A DNA stretch of 14,727 nucleotides from Actinomortierella ambigua. Lineage: Eukaryota; Mortierellomycota; Mortierellomycetes; Mortierellales; Mortierellaceae. The notes beneath the pieces were generated by a model that ran no database searches, had not been told where the DNA came from, and saw only the letters and a list, made by a program, of their open reading frames with translations. The position numbers were made by a program, and so were the translations under genes. Positions within the stretch are counted from its first letter, which is position 1. Every line of letters begins with the position of its first letter. The stretch is from NCBI GenBank assembly GCA_016098155.1, contig JAAAJB010000749.1:1-14727 (forward strand). The letters are read 5' to 3'. Of the stretch, positions 1-9,330 are shown piece after piece.

Positions 1-14
1 TGTGTGTGTGTGTG
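1..14. repeat. GT dinucleotide microsatellite at window edge
   Basis: The window opens with an uninterrupted TG/GT run that probably continues to the left. Shorter GT-rich stretches recur at about 72-85 and 104-122. This is simple-sequence DNA with no visible function. Confidence 0.8.
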
Positions 15-1910
15 TCGTGCACAAAAGAAAGAAATTGGCGCAGGTCTGGGCGATAATGCTGACACAAGCGCTGTGTGTGTGTGTGCGTAAATATGTATTT
101 GATGTCTGTGTGTGTCTGTGTGTCTACCTGAGAACAACCATTCTCGCATTGATGACGAGAGAGGGAGGGAAAGAACGATGGTCAATGGTTGAGGAGTAAC
201 CTTTATGGTTGGTTACCGAGTATAGCGGACCTTTTCTCTCTTCTTTGATCGGCCATTGCGCCACTCGCATCGCACAGATGTTGCGATGACTGGCCCCTTG
301 ATTTTTTAATGGTGACGGCATACAGAATATCGACTTGACCCATCATCATCGCCACCAATCATGGGAATCGATTTTGGAGGGAAAAAAAAAAAAGAAGTAA
401 CGTGGAGGCGAACAGCCCCCTCTCCCCTCGGGGAGGTAGAAAGGAGAAGACGGAGAGAAGGAGAAGAGAGGCGAGCAGACGCATCCTCAAAATGCAAAAG
501 GGAGATGCATGTTGACTCCTTGGACCAAGCTCACGCACGATGTCGTCGTTGCTTTTTTTTTTTTTTATTAGGACAATGGGTCATGCTTTCCGGTTTTTCT
601 TTTACCAAAAACAACAACAGGGAGACAGCAGGGCAAGGGGCGGTCAAAACAATTGAGAAAGGGTCGTACCAAGTGTGCTCGGGCGTCGAATGTGTTCATG
701 TCGAGCTTGAGTAAAAGATAGAGAGGACAGGGTACAGTGCCAGGATAAGAACGCACATGAAAGATCATGGGCATTGGCGAGCGCGAGTGCGAGTGTACAA
801 ACAAATGGGATGGGATATGGACGGAGGGGGGGGGAAGAGAGGCTAAGAGGATAAAAAAGAAAAGGAGGAAGGCTGGGCCGTGTACGGAGAGGACCCATCG
901 GTCGCACTGTTCTACTACTGCTCTCGCCAGGGCCCTGCCTATGCTGTGGTTCGCCATTTTCATCATTACTCACAATGCACAGCTTGGTCCGAACCCACAA
1001 GTGAGCGTGACCCTATTTTTTTTTTTTTTTTTTTTTGGTGTTTTGCCAACCTTCCCTCCAGCCCGCTGTCTGATCAAGCAAGCGATGGTTCATTCATCAA
1101 AACTGATCTAAAGAGTTGATAGTTCTGTGCACTGTTCCCATGAACGAGCCCAGTCATGCATATGTATTGCGTATGTTTGGCCATGGAATAGGACGAAGCA
1201 GGGGGGGGGAAGGGGGCAGGGCGAGGGAAAGGACGGACTTGCTGTAGAGATGCAAGGATGGGAGAGGCAGGGGCAAAGGGGAGGAATGAGCTTCTCATTG
1301 AACGATTGAGCCACAAGACTTGCCATCCGACCACCCTTTCACTAGCACGGCCCAAGCCGTAGCGAAGAGTGACGACGGAGATAAACAAGGGTCTCTGTTC
1401 AGATTCAACCGCTGGGCAGAGAAGAGTCAGCGTGAGCGACAGGAGTGGGCGTGTAAGGATGAATGGCAAAGTTCTCTTTTCACCATGGACCTCTCAGAGC
1501 AAGCAAACGCAACTCGAGATACTCTTCTTTGATTGTTTGAGCGAGCGAGAGAGAGAGAGACCGAGAGCTACTACACGATCGTTCATGCGACAAGAGTTGG
1601 AGAAACAAGTAGGGCTCGCATGCATACGCGTGCAGCACATTCCTTACATTTGTTGTAGTCTAGTCGTACACTCGCAATGAGATGAAGTTCATTCAGCAGA
1701 GTCTTGATACTTGCTCTCTCACCCTCTCTGCCCTTTTTCTCACACACTTGTACACTCACGCACACACACACACACAATCCTCACTGATGTCGAACCATCT
1801 TCTAGTGTAATGCGTGGACACGATGTGTTGTGTATTTTGTGTATTGTTGTTGTTGTCTTTGCATTTGGGCTCGTGGCCCATGACAACTCTTTGTCCCGCG
1901 CATTTTATTT

Positions 1911-2002
1911 CTGCGAGGGAGGGAATGAAGAGAGTCAAAGAGAGAGAAAGGGAGGGAGAGAGAGAGAGAGGGAGAGGGAGAGAAAGAAAGAAAGAGAGAG
2001 AG
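1911..2002. repeat. GA-rich purine tract
   Basis: An almost unbroken run of purines on the + strand, built from GAGA, GGGA and GAAA units. Further purine blocks follow to about 2340. The strand bias then flips to pyrimidine near 2400. Confidence 0.8.
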
Positions 2003-2530
2003 GCCCGTTCGGGTTTCGTTTCGTCTCTCTGCAATCGCCGCGTGGTGTGCACGCACCCACTGGCCTTCGGCTGGTCATTGTGGGCAAAACATGGCACATT
2101 GGGCACATTGGGCATCCCGAGCCAATCTGCGACTGCATTAGAAAGAGGACCAGAAAGGGGGGGGAGGCGGGAGGGGACATGGGGTGGCTATTCTCATCCG
2201 TGCGATTTTGTGGGGTGCGAGGGAAGAACGTCTGCTCTGCTGGATGTGTCGAGCAAGCAAGAAGGAGGGGGGGGAGGGAGACGAGAACGAGGAGAGAGAG
2301 GGAGGGGGAAGGGGAGAGTCAAGGGACACACAGGAGATATGTGGAGCGGCGGAGGAAATCCAAGCGTGGGCGGGCACTTAGGGAGAGCACAGTGTTTCTA
2401 TTTGCACCTTCTTTTCTTTCTTTTTTTCCTCTCTTCGGTGGGGATTGAATAGGGCGTGGACTGAATCGGTGGCTACCCTTTTTCAACAGAGAGTTGAGAG
2501 AGAGAGAGTGAGAGTGACAACAACACACTC

Positions 2531-2591
2531 TGCTGCTGTTGTTGTTGTTGTTGATGCTGCCTGCTGCTGGTGCTGGTGCTGCTGGTGCTGG
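2531..2591. repeat. Imperfect TGC/TGT/TGG trinucleotide repeat
   Basis: Mixed TGC, TGT and TGG triplets run for about 60 bases. On the minus strand this reads as CAG/CAA/CCA triplets and could encode a Gln-rich or Ser/Thr-rich stretch, since all frames are open over the repeat. I found no convincing flanking exon, so I treat it as a microsatellite. Confidence 0.7.
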
Positions 2592-2796
2592 ATGATACAA
2601 CCTAAACAAAACAGCAAAAACAACAACCCTCTCTCTCTCTCTTCATCCACCCCTCTTCTTCGACCGTGGTTAGGGGGGGGGGATTTCATCCACCAAGCTA
2701 CTTTTGGGGGGGGGGGAGGGTTATTCAAAGTGATTCAGTCCTTCCACTTGAAGAAGAACAGTTGGGCAGTGGGTATTTCCAAGCATATTTGGTATA

Positions 2797-3375
2797 GACT
2801 CTCTTTTTTCACTCTTCTTCTGTTTCTCTCCCTCTCTCTCTCTTTTTCTCTCATCTTCACTCTTTGTTGCGATCCTCTCTCTTCGTTGCAACTCTTTTGC
2901 GCCCTCTCACTCACCCAGTACTGTCTCTCACTCAGTACTCTCTCTCTTACTCTTACTCTCTCAACTCTTGACAACAAAGCGCACACACATTCTCTTTTCT
3001 TTTCCCTTCTTTCTTTCTTTCTTTTCTCCTTCTTCTTCTTCTTCTTCTTCTTCTTCTTCTTCTTCTCAGCCACAGTCTGTCAGTCTGTCCAGTCCACCTT
3101 CCCTTTCTTTTCCCTTTTCACCTTTTCACCTCCCCTCTTCCTCCCCCCCTCTCCTTTTCCCCCCTTCTTTCCCTCGTTCTATTGCTGTGTGATTGAACTC
3201 TCCACATCATCATCATCATCGTCCTTCTTCGTTGTTGTTCCTCTTGTTGTTCCTCCTCTTCTTTCACTCTCCTCTTTCCCCTCCTCCTCCTCCTCTTCTT
3301 CTTCTTCCTCCTCTTCCTCTTCCTCTTCTTCTTCTTCTTCCTCTTCCTTCCTCTTCCTCCTCCCCTTCCTCCATT
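2797..3375 (+). repeat. Long polypyrimidine tract upstream of zinc-finger gene
   Basis: Almost 600 bases dominated by C and T on the + strand. It includes a perfect CTT run at about 3029-3066 and a TCC/TCT run at about 3281-3373. Long homopurine-homopyrimidine DNA of this kind is common in fungal promoters and leaders and can adopt triplex structures. Here it lies 0.5-1.1 kb before the start codon of the C2H2 gene, so it is probably promoter or 5' leader sequence. Conceptual frames through it give poly-Ser, poly-Phe or poly-Glu, which I take as artefacts. Confidence 0.7.
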
Positions 3376-3731
3376 GGAACCTGTACCACCTCCTCATTTC
3401 ATTCCAACCCTCGAATTGAACAAGTGGTCGCTGACCTGATTGGGCCAACATAATCACTCCTCCTTCAGTCCAATCTCCGTTTTTCTGCTCATTCAACACA
3501 GACATTGTTGCCTCGGCATATTTTTGTATACACACATACACACACGCACAACGTATACAACGCACACACACCAACCCTTCCCTTTGCTTTCTTCGTTGAC
3601 TCAGCCCCGTCCAACGCTTGTGCGCCCCGTTCGTTTCCCTCTCCTGCCCCCCCTCTCCATCCTCCCCCCCCTTTGTTCATACCCAGTTCCTATTTCGAGG
3701 CGGATTTGTCATATCTGGGTTGATACCTGCC

Positions 3732-3772
3732 CTGTCTGTCTGTCTATCTGTCTGTCTGTCTGTCTGTCTGTC
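3732..3772. repeat. CTGT tetranucleotide microsatellite
   Basis: About ten CTGT units with one CTAT variant, 127 bases before the start codon of the C2H2 gene. Its position suggests that it lies in the 5' leader or an intron of the leader. It is a likely length-polymorphic site. Confidence 0.85.
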
Positions 3773-3870
3773 CTGTTTGTACCTGTCCGTCTCCCTCTTG
3801 CCTACTCTCTCGACAACCACAACAACCCTACACATACACACCTACTTTTGTTCTTCCCCCCCCCCCTTCA

Positions 3871-3884
3871 CTACCCTTCCATAG
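3871..3884 (+). promoter_or_regulatory. Possible 3' splice site of a 5' UTR intron
   Basis: A C/T-rich stretch ends in ATAG at 3881-3884, only 14 bases before the start codon at 3899. It has the look of the acceptors used elsewhere in this gene. The pyrimidine-rich sequence before it would suit an intron in the leader. No donor could be pinned down. Confidence 0.25.
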
Positions 3885-3898
3885 CCCCTCTCTTGTGA

Positions 3899-6800
3899 AT
3901 GGATATCCGCAACATCCTCAACTCGTCCGGCGGTGCAACAGATGCCCAGAAGGCCCATGTTCAGACCGAGAATGATGTACAGCAACAACATGACAGTCCT
4001 ATGAGCACCAGTAACAACGACATTGATCTCGACCTTGATATCGATCTGGACGGTAATCCAGACGACGATGGCGATGGCGAAGGAGACCACGATGGTGACG
4101 ACCTCAAAGGAAGCGGGTCTTCCTCCGAGGCAGAGTCTACTGTCGTCGACTCTGAGCGACCATACGAGTGCTCGTGGGAAAACTGCACAAAGTCCTTTTC
4201 GAGACGATCCGATCTTGCCAGACATCGAAGGATCCACACTGGTGAAAGGTAGCGTACCCTCAACATTCACTCTTTTTTTTTTTTCCTTCGGCGACAACAG
4301 CAGCAACTTCAGTAACAACAACATCCACAATGCAGCAATGCAAAGCAACCACTTTACGTTGTTTTTTCACATTGTTCCCGTGATTGTCCTCCCTTTTCCC
4401 TTGCCTCTCCTCCCCCCCTCCCTTCTCCTCCCCTGCCTGGTCTGCCATCCATTCAAACCCGACCGATCCGGACCATATCCAACCCCATCCTCCATCGCCA
4501 CTCACTGCCGCTCCTCTCGTCCCTCTCCCCCCCCCCTTTTTTTTGTCTTTCTTACCGTATTTCTTCTGTTCTTTCCTCCCTCGACTCGGCTCGACTCGAC
4601 TCGACTTGATAATCTCTTTGCATCCTCTCCGCTCTATCATCTCCATGTCACATCTTTACATCTTCTGATTATTTTGGAAAGGGGGAGGGGGGAGGGAAGA
4701 GGAGCATGTCACCCACTGTGGCTTTGGAGAGAGCAGCAACATTGGACAGGGCAGACAGACTGTTCGTTCATGAGATGGATGCGAGCGATCGAACAATTTT
4801 TTTTCATCTCTCCCGCCCCCAGGCTCGTGTTCTCTCCCCCCCCCTTCTCCCCTTTTTTGTTTTCGTTGTCCAGCCTCATTGTCATCAGGATCCTTTGCTA
4901 CCCATATTCACACTCTTTTCCCCTCTGTGCCGCACCATTGGGCCTGCGGTGTTGCCCTGGTGTAGCGGGAGGGTGCGGTGTGATGGATCGACCGTCATGA
5001 AAAAAAGGAGATGGAGACGCAGGTCCCATGGTCATGCGGGCGTGCACTGTTGTCTCTATTTCGTTGATGTGTCACTGAGCACGCGTTTGTGTCCCTGTCC
5101 TCCAATTCGCCCCCGCAAGGAGATGCGCATGGACCGAGATCCAAAGAGGAAAAAGACAGGAAGGAAGGGAAGGGGAGAAAGGTTGTCATGGGAGGAGAGA
5201 AGGAGGAGGAGGAGAAAGAGGTGGTGGTGGTGGTGGTGGTGGTGGTGGTGCTAGGTGGTCAGTGCCCCGCCCCTTTCCTCCCTTCTTTCCTTCCCTTTCT
5301 TTTCACCTCTTTCCTCCTTCCTCCCCCTTTCTCCCGTTCTCGCTGCAGACATGACTCTCTCACACTCCTTGCTACAGAGCAACTCTTTTTCAGCCACTAT
5401 CAACAGCTGCCATGCATCGCTGTCCCTCCATTCCCCTTCCCCCCCCCCACCGTCATCCCCTACTCTCCCATCGTACTGTTTGCGTGTGTTGTTTTGTTGC
5501 CTCGAGTCTCTCCCCTGCATCCTGTATCAACAACGATGACCATCTTTGTCTTGGAGCGATGCGCGCTCATGTGCCATACGGCCGGGAAGAACAAAACACA
5601 CCAATACTAACGTCACTGGATGCGACATTGCATGGCCACCTGCCTCTCTCTGTCTCTCTGTCTCTTCTCTCTCTCTCTCTCTTTTTGCATGACCTGACTA
5701 CACTAGGCCCTACCAGTGCGACTGGGTTGGCTGCGGAAAACAATTCATCCAGCGATCTGCTCTGACTGTCCACTACCGAACACATACCGGCGAGCGCCCT
5801 CATGTGTGCGAGTACGAGTCGTGCCAAAAGTCGTTTAGCGATGTAAGTCTTGCCTGCTCGCTACAAAGCTACAAGTTGTTTGAGTATTAGCTGAGGGGTG
5901 TATTTCCTTTTTTTCCACACAACCTATGCTATGTGCACCATTTAGCATGTGCGCACTGGCCCTCACTGCGCACATGCCTTTTCTATTCCCTGTGTTTCTT
6001 TCCCTCCCTCCCTCCCTCTTCTGCTCCTCTTCTGCTCCTCTTCTGTCATGGTATCCCCTCCCTCTAACACATCCATCCATGTTTTACATTTTTTTTTTGC
6101 TGCTAGTCATCGTCTCTTGCCCGCCACCGTCGCACACACACGGGCAAACGGCCATATGTCTGCGATCAACCAGGATGCGGCAAGACGTTTACACGCCGCA
6201 CAACGCTCACGAGGCATCAAAAGGGTCACGACATGCCCATCAAAGATTTTATCAGGTATGTTGCTGTTGTATCGTTGTAATGACGCACACAAGCATGATT
6301 GATTGGGATAGGAGGGAAGAAAGGGTGGGAAAGGGGAAGGCCACGCGGTTTTTTTTTGTCCGACCCTTCTATTCCCCTTTCTTTCCCTCCCTTTGGGCTT
6401 GGGCCACATCCTCAAGAACAGTGATTAACAACACACCCTTGCTGCGCACTTTTCTGTTTTCTGGTTTACCTACGACCATGCTAGTTCGTCCTATGAAAGC
6501 AAGCTGCAGACATCCAGGCACCCCTATCCCGCGTCGCCCGCCTCGCCTAGTGGCTTCGAGTCGCCCATGTCACCGTTTGCCCAACACCGACCTAGCCTTC
6601 ACTCGCCCAATCATCCTTCGCCGCCATCTCCTGCTCGCCGCACTCACAGTCACTCGCACTCTCACTCGCATTCGGGCGGCTTCCTTCCTCCTATCAACCA
6701 TGACCGGCCCGACTACTACGGCAGCAGCGTGCCTAAACTCGGTACCAGCTTCCCTAGCTCATTCCAGCCTTCACCAGGCTTCCCTCATTCGTCATCGTAT

Positions 6801-7886
6801 CAGGGAGAGACTGGCAGCCACTTTCAGCATCACCGCCACTACTCTGGCCAACCACCCAAGGAAGTGAACGGCCACGGAGGAGGAGGAGGAGGACCACAGC
6901 ATCACCCTCACCAACAGCAACAGCAACAGCATCAGCATCACAATCACCACTATCAGAATGGCCACAGCCACATGCATGGAGCCTCACACAGCCATCACCA
7001 CCCATCAGAGATGTCGTCATCGTTACCCTCGCACTTCCACCATCCTGCTCACCATCAGCACCAGCAGTCCTCACGGCCGATGCGGTGGGAGCCCCATGGA
7101 CCGATGAGCAACGGGCATGGACATGGCCACGGACACGGACACAGCAGCCACGGTGGAGCCAGCAGCGGCAGCCAGAGCCCCAAGACAGAATCAAAGGATA
7201 TCAACATGTCGAGCTCGCTCCCTTCGCTGCCCTCGCTCGGCACAAGCTATCCTCCACCTCAGCATCACTCGGTCCAGCCTGTGATGTCATTCTCACACCA
7301 TAGCAACGGCAATCCGAATGGTAGCGCTGTCAATGGTAGCGGTGCGAATGGAACCGCCAGTCATCACTCCCAACGGCCACAGCCAGTACCACACCAACAT
7401 CAGCATCAGCGGTCAGACAGCAGTGGTCATCATTCGGCCCAACACTCGCACTCGCACTCGTTTTCAGTGCCACATGCGGCGCATGGCTCGCACCCGTCGC
7501 CTCACGCTGGCCATTCGCAGCATGGTCACTCCAACTCGTTCTCGTACTCATCGCATGGCAGCCCTGGTCCGTATTCGCAGTCGTTCCCCAACTATTCTCC
7601 GATGCACCACTCACAGCAACACCATAGCAACGGCAGCAACGGCAGCGGCAGCAGCAATGGCAGTGTCCACCATCCTTCACAACATCAACACCAACACTCT
7701 ACCTCTTCAACATCATCATCGCATCATAGCCACTACCCATCTTCGCCCTCACAATCACACCCTTCTGGAGGCTACTATCATCAGCAGAGTGGCAGTCCGA
7801 GCCCGAGCCAGAATGGCTCGTCGTCATCCTCCTACGACGATCGGAGATTCCACTCGGCACCTATTCCTATGCGCCATCGTCCTTGA
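3899..7886 (+). CDS. C2H2 zinc-finger transcription factor, four fingers, His/Ser-rich tail
   Basis: Exons are 3899-4248, 5707-5842, 6107-6255 and 6485-7886 (678 aa). All joins keep frame and use GT...AG (donors GTAGCG, GTAAGT, GTATGT). An in-frame TGA sits immediately before the ATG, supporting this start. Residues 45-75 are an acidic Asp/Gly-rich stretch. Four fingers of the form C-x4-C-x12-H-x3-H follow: C91/C96/H109/H113, C121/C126/H139/H143, C151/C156/H169/H173 and C181/C186/H199/H203. They are joined by TGERP or TGKRP linkers typical of DNA-binding fingers, and two of them are rebuilt only by splicing. Residues from about 212 to the end are low-complexity, rich in His, Ser, Gln, Pro and Gly, with HS, HG and HQ repeats. 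It is probably a nuclear DNA-binding regulator. The target is unknown, and I do not recognise a named orthologue. Confidence 0.9.
4581..4606. repeat. TCGAC pentanucleotide repeat inside intron 1
   Basis: About five imperfect TCGAC/TCGGC units. It lies within the long first intron of the C2H2 gene, so it is transcribed but not translated. Confidence 0.75.
5221..5250. repeat. GTG trinucleotide run inside intron 1
   Basis: Ten perfect GTG units, preceded by an AGG-rich purine stretch. The open frames over it give poly-Val or poly-Trp, which I take as artefacts of the repeat. Confidence 0.85.
5644..5686 (+). repeat. CT dinucleotide tract before exon 2
   Basis: A CT/GTCT-rich run ending 20 bases before the exon 2 acceptor at 5706. 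It probably serves as the polypyrimidine tract of intron 1. Confidence 0.75.
6642..7886 (+). repeat. Region coding for His-rich low-complexity repeats (within the C2H2 gene)
   Basis: The last exon encodes repeated His dipeptides: HS repeats at about 6643-6675, HQ/Q runs at about 6910-6960, HG repeats at about 7117-7145, and further HQH, HSH and SNG runs to the end. CAC/CAT/CAG/AGC codons are mixed, not one pure microsatellite. This suggests selection for amino-acid composition more than recent slippage. Such tails in fungal regulators are usually disordered; metal binding by the His runs is possible but unproven. Confidence 0.7.
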
Positions 7887-8232
7887 AAAACTAGTTATTT
7901 TTTTTGTTTCCTGGATGGGAACTACAAAACATTATACTCCCTGTAGATACAGTCAACTAATGACAAAATAGAAAGATTATTTACACCATCAACAACACAA
8001 AATCTGATCCATTGGAAAGTTCTGCTTTGCTTGTTTGTAGTGGTGGTATGTGGCTCTTTCTCGTCCGAGTAGAGCCAAAAAAAGCAAGGTATGAGGAGCT
8101 GAATGCGTAGTCCGTCCTTGGTTTCTTTCAAACAACTCCAATTTCTCGAGGGATGGCCCCGTGGAGAGTAACGATGTTGTGAGCCAGTGCCTTTTTCAAC
8201 ATCCCATATCACTATGGTCAGGTTAGGGATGG

Positions 8233-8275
8233 GCGAACGAACGAAGAAACGAACGAACGCACGAGCGAACGAGCA
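8233..8275. repeat. Degenerate GAAC tetranucleotide repeat
   Basis: Imperfect GAAC/GAGC/GAAG units run for about 40 bases in the intergenic region between the C2H2 and Usp genes. Confidence 0.65.
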
Positions 8276-8396
8276 AAAGAGCTATCGAGAAAGCGGGGGT
8301 TGGGGGGAGGGGGCTGGGAGAGAATATGGTTCGAGAAGAGCTGCTGAAGAGTGGTAGAGTCTCTAGAAAAAAAAAAAGTTGAGCACAGTTCACCAG

Positions 8397-8416
8397 CAGG
8401 ACAGGACAGGACAGGA
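8397..8416. repeat. CAGGA pentanucleotide tandem repeat
   Basis: Four perfect CAGGA units in tandem. Simple-sequence DNA with no visible role. Confidence 0.75.
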
Positions 8417-8621
8417 CACAAAAAAAGAGCTCGGGAAGTACACGACCGACACGGCGGATACCGTTGTCCAATATGAGCCAGAGGACCCGGGTCCTAGTCA
8501 TGGGTTCAACTCTCAAACACACATGCTCTCTCTCTCTCTTTCTCTCCCTCTCTCTCTTGTTCTTGACACTATTGTGCTGTTGTTTGTTTGCTGGGTGTTT
8601 ATTCTTTCTTTCTTGTACAGC

Positions 8622-8711
8622 TCATCCACTCGAAAGGAGGTTGTGCAGGTATTATTGGATGCCTGGGTAGAAAACGACCTAGTAGGACGCCTGAAAATCA
8701 AATGGTCGTGA
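8622..8711 (+). other. Unassigned ORF fragment behind an acceptor-like site
   Basis: A T-rich stretch ending TTGTACAG at 8620 looks like a 3' splice site. An open frame follows that would end in KEVVQVLLDAWVENDLVG and LKIKWS before a TGA at 8709-8711. The composition (mixed Val, Leu, Glu, Trp) is more protein-like than the surrounding low-complexity frames. No matching donor or upstream exon was found and no family was recognised. It could be the last exon of a small + strand gene, a gene relic, or chance. Confidence 0.2.
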
Positions 8712-8973
8712 CACCCGCTGCTCATGCCAAAGGGCCCCCCTCCCTCTCTCCCTTCAGATCAGGAGGGAAGGATATAAGCTCTTGCGAGGATAACTCGCGT
8801 TTGGGTTGGAGCAAACTCCAGTAGGCAACTGTTCGTATTATTACAACCACCTCCTTCCGGAAACGTACGTAAAGAACAACAGATATTCGCCCGCCGAAGA
8901 ATGCGCACTCCCCCCTTCTTCGCCCTGCATTAGCCGAGCCTTTTTTTTTGTCTCATGCATTGTCTTGCGGACA

Positions 8974-9049
8974 GAATATGGTCGCGATTGCCTCTTTTGG
9001 GTCAATGCTGCTGACTTCAAAAATGGCCTTGAAAAAAGAAGGGTTTGGT
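8974..9049 (+). other. Second unassigned ORF fragment
   Basis: An acceptor-like GCGGACAG at 8967-8974 is followed by an open frame reading EYGRDCLFWVNAADFKNGLE, which runs into a T-rich stretch. The minus strand also gives a plausible peptide over the same bases, so strand cannot be decided. Its relation to the fragment at 8622-8711 is unknown, and there is an in-frame stop between them. A decayed gene is one explanation. Confidence 0.15.
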
Positions 9050-9139
9050 TTTTTTTGTTTTTTTTCTTTGCATCTCTCACCCACAAACACAAAACACTCA
9101 AACAGTGCGCCAACATTGACATCCTGTTCCACATCTGAT

Positions 9140-9330
9140 TCCTTCATTCTCCTCACTCTTCACCGTCTCCTCTCATCACACCTCTCTCCGTCCCCCACTC
9201 TCTTCTCCTCTCTCGCCCTCTTTCTTTCTATCATTTCCCACTGCTCTTCCGCTCCTGTCCCTACTCTAAAGGCCAAAAGAAACAAAACACACAATACAAC
9301 GCACAACACCAACCTTCCTCAGTCTCTTCA
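9140..9330 (+). promoter_or_regulatory. C/T-rich promoter or 5' leader of the Usp gene
   Basis: Positions 9140-9265 are dominated by CT and CTCC units. They are followed by a short A/C-rich stretch (9266-9325) running up to the ATG. The same order, a pyrimidine tract then an A/C-rich leader, fits core promoters of fungal genes, where transcription often starts after a CT-rich block. No clear TATA box is seen. Confidence 0.4.

Larger units (their letters stand above)
1..2399. other. Long upstream region, no supportable gene
   Basis: I find no exon set here with splice sites and a recognisable protein. The stretch starts in a GT microsatellite, has T runs at about 551-566 and 1016-1036, and carries many purine-rich blocks on the + strand (about 820-870, 1200-1290, 1911-2002, 2150-2340). 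All open frames are low-complexity or compositionally unlike the clear genes downstream. Leaders and introns of the clear + strand genes are mainly pyrimidine-rich, so the purine bias could mean that a minus-strand gene beyond the left edge has its leader or introns here. That is inference only. Confidence 0.5.
4249..5706 (+). other. Intron 1 of the C2H2 gene, 1458 bases
   Basis: The donor is AG|GTAGCG and the acceptor is CTACACTAG|G, with a branch-point-like CTGAC just upstream at about 5694. The intron is much longer than the others in the gene (264 and 229 bases) and is mostly C/T-rich, with one purine block at 4677-4703 and another around 5140-5220. I see no extra zinc-finger exon or other conserved coding stretch inside it. 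The split falls inside the Arg codon of the linker between fingers 1 and 2. Confidence 0.85.
7887..9330. other. Intergenic region between C2H2 and Usp genes
   Basis: After the stop codon comes an A/T-rich 3' region (7887-7990) with T runs and AATAG/TTATTTA-like motifs, probably the polyadenylation zone. Positions 8220-8360 are purine-rich on the + strand. Positions 9140-9260 are C/T-rich, followed by an A/C-rich leader just before the Usp start codon. A few ORF-like fragments (noted separately) cannot be assembled into a recognisable gene. Confidence 0.55.

Noticed and set aside
1711..2452. Two overlapping + strand frames of 212-245 codons
   Set aside because: Both run through GA repeats and give Arg/Glu/Gly-rich strings in two frames at once, as expected from simple sequence.
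2460..2605. Possible minus-strand exon coding Ser/Thr and poly-Gln behind an acceptor-like TTTGTTTAG
   Set aside because: All minus frames are open over the triplet repeat, and no upstream exon or recognisable sequence accompanies it.
2445..3419. 324-codon open frame through the polypyrimidine region
   Set aside because: It is almost only Ser, Phe and Leu from CT repeats, with no domain, and the opposite strand gives equally long poly-Glu frames. It is an artefact of low stop-codon density.
4940..5000. tRNA A-box-like GGTGTAGCGG in intron 1
   Set aside because: No matching B box or acceptor stem at the right distance.
4023..5254. Long + strand frames within C2H2 intron 1
   Set aside because: They are low-complexity Pro/Ser/Phe-rich, and the zinc-finger exons join perfectly without them.
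6754..7194. 146-codon minus-strand frame opposite the His-rich exon
   Set aside because: It is the shadow of CAC/CAT/CAG codons, rich in Gly, Val and Asp, with no independent support.
7922..8212. Minus-strand frame starting MIWDVEKG, which resembles a WD40 repeat piece, and a 24-codon minus frame ending PREIGVV
   Set aside because: Only a few residues look familiar, no further repeats or exons are found, and the acceptor-like site upstream is not compatible with the second frame.
8490..8516. GGTTCAACTCT resembling a tRNA B box
   Set aside because: Only four of five T-stem pairs form, and no A box or acceptor stem lies upstream.
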